64,000 bases of DNA. Source: JAVBLG01 sp031553655 (GTDB lineage: Bacteria; Desulfobacterota; Desulfovibrionia; Desulfovibrionales; Desulfovibrionaceae). The notes under the pieces are model-generated. The model searched no databases, was not told the origin of the DNA, and saw only the letters and a list, made by a program, of their open reading frames with translations. Shown in pieces: positions 49,876 to 57,055 of the stretch (position 1 is the first letter of the stretch; each line of letters opens with the position of its first letter). The position numbers and the translations under genes are program-made. The stretch lies in the NCBI GenBank assembly GCA_031553655.1, contig JAVBLG010000049.1, forward strand, positions 10,978 to 74,977. The letters are read 5' to 3'.

Positions 49876-51009
49876 TTAATCCCTATGCGGCGACTGCGCG
49901 TTCACAGATTCCCACCAGCGTCCGAAGTTCCGCTCCCTTCCGTCCAGGTAAAGCACTTCGCCAATGATCGGAGTCAGCAGCCGGAAGCCTTTACCCTCGC
50001 TTGCGGCCGCAATACGGGTATAAGGTTCGTCCCAGGGGTGGTGGGCCATGGAAAAACGCCCGGAATGCACGGGCAGAACCGCCCCGGCCCGCAAGTCTTC
50101 CGCCGCTTGCGCCGTTTCTTCCGGCGTCATATGCATCTTTTTCCATGACGCGTTATACTGGCCGTTCTCTATGATGGCTAAGTCCAACTCTACAAATTTA
50201 CGGCCTATATCCGCGAAATGCTTTCCATATCCGCTGTCGCCGCTGTAGAAAACCCTGCGGCCGGGAGTTTCAAGCATAAAAGAGGCCCAAAGCGCTTTGT
50301 TACGCTGAAGCCAGCGCCCCGAAAAATGCCGGGCGGGCAGGATGTGCACGGTGATCCCCGGCTCCAGTTCAAAGGCTTCATTCCAGTCACCCTCATGGAT
50401 GACCGAAGGGGCAAAGCCCCAGCGCTCCAGGTGCGCGCCCACGCCAAGCGGGCATACAACCGCTTTCACGCGCGGCTGCAAGGCGATCATGGTCTGATAT
50501 TCCAGATGATCCCAATGGTCGTGCGAGATAATCAGCAGGTCGATGTCCGGCATATTTTCGGCGCTGTAGGGATAATCGCCTTTAAAAGCCTGGTTCAGAA
50601 AGGAAAAAGGCGCGGCATTGCCCGCAAAGACCGGGTCGATGAGAATCCGCCTGCCGCCCAAGTGCAAATAGCACGAGGAATGCCCCAGCCAGACAATGCA
50701 ATCCCGCTGCCTTTCCAAAGAATTTAGGTCGGTTTTGCGCATGGGCAGCGCCGTGGAAGGCATGCGGCCCCCGCTTTCTTTGAACAGATGTCTCCAAATC
50801 GCAGCCAACCGCCCGCCGCCTTCGGGGGACGGCTCCGCCGGTTCCAGATTACGAAATTCGCCGTCAACATAATTCGGCGACGCCTTGATGCGCTCCAGAC
50901 GTTCCCCGCCAGGGAGTTTGCCGAATTTTGGGCTGCAAGCCGGCACCATGGCCGCGGACGCCGCTATAGTCATGGCAATCATCAAATATTTAAAAAGATG
51001 TTTTCTCAT
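49876..51009 (-). CDS. MBL-fold metallohydrolase, lipoprotein
   Basis: The 377-residue protein has a lipoprotein signal (MVPAC, Cys25) and a metallo-beta-lactamase fold of the NAPE-PLD/UlaG type: WLGHSSCYLHLGGRRILIDPV, the zinc motif SHDHWDHLEY (about 165), a single His in LPARHFSG, FYSGDSGYG and a last His in VLPVHSGRF. Relatives hydrolyse phosphodiester or lactone substrates. The promoter at 51093-51123 has the 19-bp spacer of MerR-activated promoters, and the divergent MerR gene starts at 51140. Confidence 0.88.
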   Translation of the reverse strand: MRKHLFKYLMIAMTIAASAAMVPACSPKFGKLPGGERLERIKASPNYVDGEFRNLEPAEPSPEGGGRLAAIWRHLFKESGGRMPSTALPMRKTDLNSLERQRDCIVWLGHSSCYLHLGGRRILIDPVFAGNAAPFSFLNQAFKGDYPYSAENMPDIDLLIISHDHWDHLEYQTMIALQPRVKAVVCPLGVGAHLERWGFAPSVIHEGDWNEAFELEPGITVHILPARHFSGRWLQRNKALWASFMLETPGRRVFYSGDSGYGKHFADIGRKFVELDLAIIENGQYNASWKKMHMTPEETAQAAEDLRAGAVLPVHSGRFSMAHHPWDEPYTRIAAASEGKGFRLLTPIIGEVLYLDGRERNFGRWWESVNAQSPHRD

Positions 51010-51092
51010 GCGCAGGCTCCAGTTCCGTCCGGTTCAATTGGTTTAACGGACAAACGCCTTATAAAGGCTTGCCGTTTTCTTAATTCCGTGCC

Positions 51093-51123
51093 AGCATAAA
51101 GTATGAAGTAACTTCATAGTCAA
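51093..51123 (-). promoter_or_regulatory. MerR-type promoter of the MBL gene
   Basis: On the minus strand, TTGACT (-35) and TATGCT (-10) are separated by 19 bp, the overlong spacer that MerR activators correct. The spacer contains the operator palindrome TATGAAGT-T-ACTTCATA (51102-51118). Confidence 0.72.
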
Positions 51124-51139
51124 CAGGAAAAATGAAAAA

Positions 51140-51949
51140 ATGAAACTCTTAAAAACAGGCGAATTCGCCAAGTTGTGCGGAACACAAAAAGGCACACTGT
51201 TCTTTTATGACAAAGAAGGGCTGCTGAAGCCCAAATACGTCTCGGAAAACGGATATCGGCGCTATGGCGCGGAGCAATTTTTCGAATACGACATAATCAC
51301 CATGCTCAAGGAGACCGGCAGTTCCCTCAAGGAAATCAAGCTGCACATGCGCAGGAGAGACCCTGAAGAATTTTTGGAGCTGTTTGAAAAAAAAAAGCTG
51401 CTGCTCGAAAAGGAGAAGGAAAAAATCATCCGGCGGCAGAAGACGCTTGATGTCCTTATCAGCCTGACCAGGGCTACAAGGCACGCAAGCCACGATACGC
51501 TTGAGGTGGTGGAAATGGAGAAGGAAGCTCTGGAGCTTATGCCGGTCAGCCCGGAAGACCAGACCACTGCGGAAGGCTGCGCTTTTCTTTTTGCCGAATT
51601 CTCTCAGAAATTGGAGGAGCAGGAGCGTTTCTGCCAGGCTCCGTTCGGCGTAATGATGAGCAAAGATGATGCTGTTGCCGGGCGTTACCTCGCCGGGCAT
51701 TTTTTTTGCGGCGGCAGCCGCGCTACGCCCAAGGCGAGCCTGCATATCAGGCCCAAAGGGCGGTATGCCGTATTCCTGCACGCGGGAGATATGGATTCAC
51801 ATAAGGCGGCTTATGCAAAAATGCTTGAGAATATTAAAAAGTCGGGCATTGTTATTGCCGGGAATATATATGCTTATGACATGATGGGCTACTTCACCAC
51901 AGGCAATGCGAAAGAATATTTCGCAAAGTATTGCACGCATGTGGAATAA
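51140..51949 (+). CDS. MerR-family regulator with GyrI/BmrR-like effector domain
   Basis: The 269-residue regulator has an N-terminal MerR helix-turn-helix (KTGEFAKLCGTQKGTLFFYDKEGLL, residues ~5-29), a dimerisation coiled coil (about 78-115, rich in Lys/Glu) and a C-terminal domain of the GyrI-like ligand-binding type (GVMMSKDDAVAG and GKYAVFLHAG-type strands). BmrR-like proteins sense hydrophobic drugs. It is divergent from the MBL gene. The same operator occurs again at 54095-54113 before the aldo-keto reductase, so both are probably its targets. Confidence 0.9.
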   Translation: MKLLKTGEFAKLCGTQKGTLFFYDKEGLLKPKYVSENGYRRYGAEQFFEYDIITMLKETGSSLKEIKLHMRRRDPEEFLELFEKKKLLLEKEKEKIIRRQKTLDVLISLTRATRHASHDTLEVVEMEKEALELMPVSPEDQTTAEGCAFLFAEFSQKLEEQERFCQAPFGVMMSKDDAVAGRYLAGHFFCGGSRATPKASLHIRPKGRYAVFLHAGDMDSHKAAYAKMLENIKKSGIVIAGNIYAYDMMGYFTTGNAKEYFAKYCTHVE

Positions 51950-51988
51950 AAAAAGCCGGCCGGAAAGAGGCACTTTTCCGGCCGGCTT
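51946..51988 (-). terminator. Rho-independent terminator between convergent genes
   Basis: AAGCCGGCCGGAAA and TTTTCCGGCCGGCTT form a long GC-rich stem. On the minus strand a T-run follows, ending the OB-fold gene (stop 52000). The MerR gene stop (51949) lies at its other edge, so it may work weakly in both directions. Confidence 0.88.
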
Positions 51989-51999
51989 CAGTGCTGACG

Positions 52000-52401
52000 C
52001 TATTCCACCCGCCGGCACTCCTTGACCACCACGGCATTGCTTTTTCTGCCCGAGTACACACGCCCTATAAGCGTTACCGTGTCTCCCTTGCGGAATTCCG
52101 CCAATTTACTGGCGTCGATCCTGGGCAGAACGCAAACCACATAGGTCTGGCCATCAATTTTGTCGGAAAGCCTTACCGCAGGGGTCAGGTACACACTCAT
52201 TCCGGCATCAACGACCACGCCCGTGATCTTCACGTTTTTGCCGATAAACTCCTCCTCCGCTTTCTGGAGTTCACCTTCGAACTCCAACCAGAATTCCCTG
52301 GCTGCATACGCCAGCGGAGTATCCTGAGCGGAAGCCTGTCCAGTCGGCGACAAGGCAAGCATAATCAAGAATGCAGGGGTAAGAAGTATCTGAAATTTCA
52401 T
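52000..52401 (-). CDS. Secreted OB-fold (tRNA_anti-like) protein
   Basis: The 133-residue product has a signal peptide (residues 1-25, ending ASAQD) and a small OB-fold domain of the OB_tRNA_anti type (GKNVKITGVVVDAGMSVYLTP, FRKGDTVTLIGRVYSGR). Exported members of this family have no established role. It is followed by a strong terminator. The upstream neighbour encodes another exported protein. Confidence 0.78.
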   Translation of the reverse strand: MKFQILLTPAFLIMLALSPTGQASAQDTPLAYAAREFWLEFEGELQKAEEEFIGKNVKITGVVVDAGMSVYLTPAVRLSDKIDGQTYVVCVLPRIDASKLAEFRKGDTVTLIGRVYSGRKSNAVVVKECRRVE

Positions 52402-52488
52402 TGCGGCTACTCCTGCCTGGTTACAATTAAATTTTATTCAGGAACATTGCTTTACATTTAGTTGCCAAACGATTTGCCATGTCACTGG

Positions 52489-53034
52489 TTAATGCGTTAC
52501 CTGGGGCAGAGACAGATTATGCTGCTCTCTCTGGTGATAAAATTTTCCGTGCGTAGGGGTAAATCGCAGAAAGACCAGCGCAGGATCGTCGGCGTCGGCA
52601 TAGCCCATCCGCTTAAACGCATCATCCCAGACCGCATGCCGCGTTGCACGGTCAGTCACCACCTCGCCCTTGCCCATGAGCAGCAATCCCTGCCCTCCGC
52701 TCTGGTAATACATGGACATGTTCGGATTCTTTGCCAGATGTTTCAGCTTGTCCGTATCCACCCGCGTAATGGCGTAGGCGGTGAAATCATTTTTGCCGGC
52801 CAGGCCGGACGCGGCATGTGCCGGGTTGCACAGGTTGGACATAACTCGAATCTGTGGGAATCCGTTTTCGTCAATAGTGCCCATCATGACCAGAGCCGGT
52901 TTGTTCTGTTGCGCATAGGCGAGGTCATAAAGATCCGCCGGAGCGGGGGCCTCCGCCGCGACAGCGGCTGTGGCCAAACCAGCCCACAGCGCCAGCGCGG
53001 GCATGCAGTTCTTCGCGCATTTAATGTTGAGCAT
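52489..53034 (-). CDS. Secreted pyridoxamine-5'-phosphate-oxidase-like protein
   Basis: The 181-residue protein has a signal peptide (MPALALWAGLATAAVAAEA, residues ~11-29) and a split-barrel PPOX domain: PALVMMGTIDENGFPQIRVM, MSMYYQSGGQGLLLMGKGEV, and FLRFTPTHGKFYH. Cytoplasmic relatives bind FMN or haem; export of such a domain is unusual. The AKR gene lies 40 bases upstream on the same strand, so both may follow the MerR-type promoter at 54089-54119. Confidence 0.82.
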   Translation of the reverse strand: MLNIKCAKNCMPALALWAGLATAAVAAEAPAPADLYDLAYAQQNKPALVMMGTIDENGFPQIRVMSNLCNPAHAASGLAGKNDFTAYAITRVDTDKLKHLAKNPNMSMYYQSGGQGLLLMGKGEVVTDRATRHAVWDDAFKRMGYADADDPALVFLRFTPTHGKFYHQREQHNLSLPQVTH

Positions 53035-53073
53035 ATTTTATCCTTGCTGTTTTGCTTAATTCCCGGCATGTAG

Positions 53074-54033
53074 TTACGGCATAAGCACGCGGCCGTTTTT
53101 GAAGCGCATTCTGGGAAAGCTGTTGCCGGCGATTTCGTTTTGCGGAACGGCCACCTCTATTCTTCGCATATCCAGCGAGCTCAGGGGAAGCTCCCTGGCC
53201 TTGACGGAATCCTTAAAGTTTTTCACCTTGCTCGCGCCGATAAGAGGAATAATGTCAGCCCCCTTTGCCAGCGCCCAGGCATGGGCGAGCTGCGGCAGAG
53301 TCATATACTTTTCTTCCGCGATGGCGCGCAAATTATCCACCAGCTCAATATTTTTGCCGATATTATCTTTATCAAAAAGGGGAATCGGGATATGGGTCGG
53401 ATATTCCCCCCGCGCCAGGCGTTCCTTTGTCCAGGTACCGCTCATCAGGCCGTGCGCGATAATGCCGAATGCCACAATGCCTACACCCAATCTTCTGGCG
53501 GCTGGTATAATATCCTGCTCAATGCTCCGGTTGAAAAGGGAATATTCCATTTCCACAGCTTCAATCTTGTGAACGGCATTCGCTTTTTCAAGCGTGGCGG
53601 CGTCCACTTCGCTGATTCCTATGTGGCGGACATATCCGGCTTTTACCAAATCAGATATCGCGCCAATGGTTTCTTCCACAGGGATGGCGAGATCTATTCT
53701 GGCCGGCTGGTACAGATCGATATAGTCCAGCCGCAGGCGCTTGAGAGAATGAGTCAGATAATTCCTGATCCTGTCCGGATGCACGTCCAACCCGCATATG
53801 CCGCCGTCAGGCTGTAAAAGCACCCCGAATTTAACAGAGATATAGAACTGCTTGCGGTCATAGCCCTTCAGGGCCTCGCCGAGAACCATTTCGCTTTCGC
53901 CGGCTTTATAGAAGTCCGCGGTATTTAAAAAGGTGACATTTTCTTCCAATGCCGTATGGACAACAGTGGCGCAGTCTTCCACATTACCCAAATTCATATG
54001 CATGCTGCCAAGGCCGAGACCTTTGTATTCCAT
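53074..54033 (-). CDS. Aldo-keto reductase
   Basis: The 319-residue NADPH-dependent reductase has the AKR barrel. The catalytic Asp/Tyr pair lies in FLNTADFYKAGESE (about 35-48), Lys in FYISVKFGVLL, then LDYIDLYQPARID and the coenzyme site PLIGASKVKN near the C-terminus. It reduces aldehydes or ketones. The promoter with a 19-bp spacer at 54089-54119 resembles that of the MBL gene, which puts it in the regulon of the MerR protein at 51140. Confidence 0.92.
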   Translation of the reverse strand: MEYKGLGLGSMHMNLGNVEDCATVVHTALEENVTFLNTADFYKAGESEMVLGEALKGYDRKQFYISVKFGVLLQPDGGICGLDVHPDRIRNYLTHSLKRLRLDYIDLYQPARIDLAIPVEETIGAISDLVKAGYVRHIGISEVDAATLEKANAVHKIEAVEMEYSLFNRSIEQDIIPAARRLGVGIVAFGIIAHGLMSGTWTKERLARGEYPTHIPIPLFDKDNIGKNIELVDNLRAIAEEKYMTLPQLAHAWALAKGADIIPLIGASKVKNFKDSVKARELPLSSLDMRRIEVAVPQNEIAGNSFPRMRFKNGRVLMP

Positions 54034-54088
54034 TTTATCTTCTCCTGATTTTTCGGCTTTTGCCGCCTGGTGCTTCTAGATTTCAGAT

Positions 54089-54119
54089 ACAATAAAGTAT
54101 GAAGCGGCTTTATAGTCAA
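54089..54119 (-). promoter_or_regulatory. MerR-type promoter of the aldo-keto reductase gene
   Basis: On the minus strand, TTGACT and TATTGT are spaced by 19 bp, with an operator resembling the one at 51102-51118 (TATAAAGC-C-GCTTCATA). Matching bases extend beyond the palindrome on both sides, suggesting that one site is a copy of the other. Confidence 0.68.
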
Positions 54120-54208
54120 TAGGAAAAAGCAAAATTATGTCAACTGCGAGATTCTAGCGCCGAAAAATGGTTCATCGCTCACTTCGGGATATGAGCGCGT
54201 CAGCCCTG

Positions 54209-55372
54209 TCACCAGGCCCGCGTAAGTATGCGTTCAACCGCATCGGCATCAAGCTTGACATAGTACCCCGCGTATCCCATGCCCTCGACCGTTTTTTCCG
54301 CAATGGCGCGCAGGTTTTCCCTGCTGACCCCGACTTGCGGCAAATGTTTCGGCAAACCAAGCGCGGCCAGCCAGTTCCTGAACCGGTGTATTCCCTCACC
54401 GGCGATATCACCGTCAGTAGTTTCCACACCCATGACCTGCCGGGAAAACCGTGTGAGACGGGAGACATCGTGCAGCTTGACAAACTCAAGCCACGCGGGC
54501 GCGATAAGCGCAATTCCCGCGCCGTGGGGAACCGAATCATACAGCGCGCCCAGGGCGCGTTCGATGCGATGCATGCCGAAACACGCCTCTCTGCCCGAAC
54601 TGATAAAAGGATTCGGAGCCAGTGTGCCGGCATAGTTAAGCTCGGCGCGGGCGCTGTAGTCATCCGGCTTCTCCATGGCCAGAATCGAGTTCGCCAGCAC
54701 ATTTCGCATCACCCCTTCCAGCAGTTCATCCGTCAGGGAAACATCGGGGGTATTGGTAAAGTACCGCTCCATGAGATGGGAAAAAATATCGCAACAGCCG
54801 CAGGCCGTCTGGAAGGGGGAAAGAGTATAGTTCGTTTCCGGATTGATGAGCGCGAAAACCGGAAACAGCGCGTCCGCCATGGCTCCGCCTTTTTCCCTGG
54901 TTTCCTCGTTATAAACCGCGCCGGCCGGGTTCGATTCCGATCCCGACGCGGCCAGGGTGAGCACCACGCCGACGGGAGCAGCCCGCTCCACCGTTGCCTT
55001 GCCCGAATAATAATCCTACACGTCTCGTTCCGCGCACATGCCAACCGCGACGGCCTTGGCCGAATCGATAACGCTGCCCCCGCCGACGGCGAGGATGAAA
55101 TCTATTCTTTCCCGCCGGCACACGCCGATGGCGTCGCGTACGATGGCAAGCGCCGTGTTCGGCTTAACCCCGCCGTATTCGACCACAGCAAGCCCGTGCT
55201 CCTTTAAGGAAGCGGCCGCCCTGTCGATAAGGCCGCTCTTTTTCGCCGAAGTTCCGCCATAGTGAAGCATGACACGCTTCATTCCGGCGGCCGCGATCAA
55301 GCGCCCGGCCTCGGTTTCAACTCCTCTGCCCAAAACAATTCTGGTGGGACAAAAACAGGAAAAGCCATTCAT
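54209..55372 (-). pseudogene. Iron-containing alcohol dehydrogenase with in-frame amber codon
   Basis: Two open frames in the same phase together form a 387-codon Fe-ADH. The N-terminal part (55016-55372) has IVLGRGVETEAGRLI and the coenzyme motif AVGGGSVIDSAKAVAVG. The C-terminal part holds the metal ligands ACGCCDIFSHLMERYF and HGAGIALIAPAWLEFV, and a His near KLHDVSRL. A TAG at 55016-55018 lies between AERDV and DYYSGK, where relatives have Trp (DVWDYY), so a TGG-to-TAG mutation is likely. Both halves are otherwise intact, so decay is recent, or the codon is read through. Confidence 0.82.
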
Positions 55373-55378
55373 TTTAAT

Positions 55379-55884
55379 TTACCTCCGCAGCGTGTAGCGT
55401 ACTGTATAAACACCCAGAAGAACGGCAGCGATAAAAGCCGCCGCCACATAAATCGCGCTATAGCTTCCCACGCGCAAAGCCACTATTCCCATGAGCGTGG
55501 ACCCGACTCCGATCCCCAGATCGAATGAATTGAATATGGAAGCGGTGGCCTCGGTGCGCGCGCTCATATCCACGGAGCCGAGCGTAAGCGCCTGAAGGCC
55601 CGGCAGCAGAGCGCCGTTGGCCAATCCGTAAGCCACGGCGAGGAACAAAAGCATTTCCCGGCTCTGAACCTGGCTCAGCGCGAACATGGTAACGCCGAGA
55701 ACAACGGCGGAGGGGATAATCACCCAGCCGTGCCCGAACTCATCTTGCAGACGGCCCGAGAACAAACGCGCGGCAAATATACCGATTGCGGAAAAGAGAA
55801 AAGATTAAGCGACGCGAACCCGGCAAACGGCATCGTCCACAAAGCCTCTGCTTTCCCGGTATCTTGTTTCATGAACATGAGCAT
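55379..55884 (-). pseudogene. MFS transporter remnant with internal deletion
   Basis: The C-terminal half of an MFS transporter is intact in frame from about 55806 to the stop at 55379 (LFSAIGIFAARLFSGRLQDE, then four hydrophobic helices). In another frame just upstream an ATG at 55884 opens MLMFMKQDTG...LWTMPFAGFASLNLF, a typical MFS beginning. The two meet near 55800, where about 190 codons of the first half are missing and the frame changes. The gene lies 17 bases after the MarR gene, the usual arrangement for a MarR-controlled exporter. Confidence 0.72.
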
Positions 55885-55901
55885 TTCTCTCTGCTTCCAT
55901 T

Positions 55902-56381
55902 TCAGCCGTTGGCTTTTTCACGTTCGCTGGCGAGTTTGAGCACCGAATTTCGTGTTGGTTCATCTCCCCTTGCCAAAACCACCTTCTGGAGCATTTCACC
56001 GAACTGGGCAATCTCCTGGCTGGTCAAAGGAGAAAACAACTCCCGCATTCCCTCGTCAATAAGCGGTTCGGCTTCGGCAAGCAGGTTTGCGCCTTTTGCC
56101 GTTACATTATGAATAAGGGCGCGTCTGGGGGCGGGCTTGCGTTCAATCAGGCCCGCTTGCTCCAATTTTTCCGCTATCTGCCCGAATGCCTGATCGCTGT
56201 CCATGCACAGTTCCGCCAGGGCGTGGGACGACAGCCCTGGATTATGGGCGATTTTATACAACACCAGCCAGGATTTGTGCCTCAATCCAAACCGGGAGAA
56301 AATCCTGTCATTTTCCGCCAGGGCAATCCGGGTCGCCCGCGCCAGCAGCATTCCCGCCCACCTGGCATCCTGAATATTCAT
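55902..56381 (-). CDS. MarR-family transcriptional regulator
   Basis: The 159-residue repressor has the MarR winged helix: NDRIFSRFGLRHKSWLVLYKIAHNPG, SSHALAELCMDSDQAFGQIAEKLEQAGLIER (recognition helix) and the wing KPAPRRALIHNVTAKGANLL (all within residues 20-115). It probably repressed the downstream MFS gene, now a remnant. GGAGG precedes the ATG. The AT-rich stretch at 56413-56445 upstream is a candidate promoter and operator. Confidence 0.92.
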   Translation of the reverse strand: MNIQDARWAGMLLARATRIALAENDRIFSRFGLRHKSWLVLYKIAHNPGLSSHALAELCMDSDQAFGQIAEKLEQAGLIERKPAPRRALIHNVTAKGANLLAEAEPLIDEGMRELFSPLTSQEIAQFGEMLQKVVLARGDEPTRNSVLKLASEREKANG

Positions 56382-56716
56382 ACGGCCTCCATTCGCTTGC
56401 GGTACATACGATGAATTATCTAATATAATATTATATTATACTCGTCAACGCAAAAGCCTTTAAAAAAATTAGTAATAAAATAAATAGCATGGTATCACAG
56501 GACGCATGGTTTAAGGTCTGTCACACGAATTTAACTGCCTCTTGCGAGATCTGATGGGCCAAAAAACTTCGCTTTTTGGCACTACGGGCGCTTTGTCAAC
56601 AGCCTCAATTGCCGTTTGACGCCATGCTACGCCATTGAACATTATTTTTGCGCAGTCCGGACTCTTACTCGGCCATGCGCGTCGCCGGTTTCACCCTGGT
56701 AGCACAGCGCGCTGAT
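56382..56716. other. Non-coding region between marR and the P-type ATPase operon
   Basis: No gene can be supported here. An AT-rich stretch near 56413-56445 is a likely marR promoter and operator. A GCCAAAAA/TTTTTGGC hairpin lies at 56558-56580. The rest has ordinary composition and no conserved frame. Confidence 0.5.
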
Positions 56717-56750
56717 AAAAAAACCGCGCGGCCCCAAAGGAAAGCCGCGC
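56717..56750 (-). terminator. Rho-independent terminator of the P-type ATPase operon
   Basis: On the minus strand GCGCGGC and GCCGCGC form a stem followed by a run of seven T. It lies about 47 bases beyond the stop of the HMA-like gene (56797). Confidence 0.87.
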
Positions 56751-56796
56751 AGACTTTAAAGATGTGAACGACATGTCCATTCCGCGTCATAATCTA

Positions 56797-57033
56797 CTAC
56801 GGGGCGGCATCACACAAATGGGCCTGAAGCGCCTGGACGGCCAGCATCAGGCTGGACCGGGGGATCTTTTGCGGATCATATTCCACAAGCAGACTTCCCG
56901 CGCCCAGGTTGGATGTTGTGCGCAAAACACCGTTCTGTTTTTTGACAAACCCTTCCACCATGGCCATTTTGTCCGGATTTTTAAGGGCCTCGTGGCGCAA
57001 GCTCACCAGACCGTCGCTAAAGCTGTCAATCAT
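56797..57033 (-). CDS. Small HMA-like protein linked to the P1B-ATPase
   Basis: The 78-residue protein resembles a heavy-metal-associated ferredoxin-like domain without the CxxC metal motif (SFSDGLVSLRHEALKN, LRTTSNLGAGSLLVEYDP, LMLAVQALQAHLCDAAP). It is cytoplasmic and probably an accessory to the ATPase. I start it at 57033, with AAGGA upstream, overlapping the end of the ATPase gene (57056) by its ribosome binding site only. Confidence 0.65.
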   Translation of the reverse strand: MIDSFSDGLVSLRHEALKNPDKMAMVEGFVKKQNGVLRTTSNLGAGSLLVEYDPQKIPRSSLMLAVQALQAHLCDAAP

Positions 57034-57055
57034 TTGTTTTTCCTTTTCCAGGGAT

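Noticed and set aside
56558..56580. GCCAAAAA/TTTTTGGC hairpin as a terminator.
   Set aside because: There is no gene ending close by on either strand and no T-run outside the stem.
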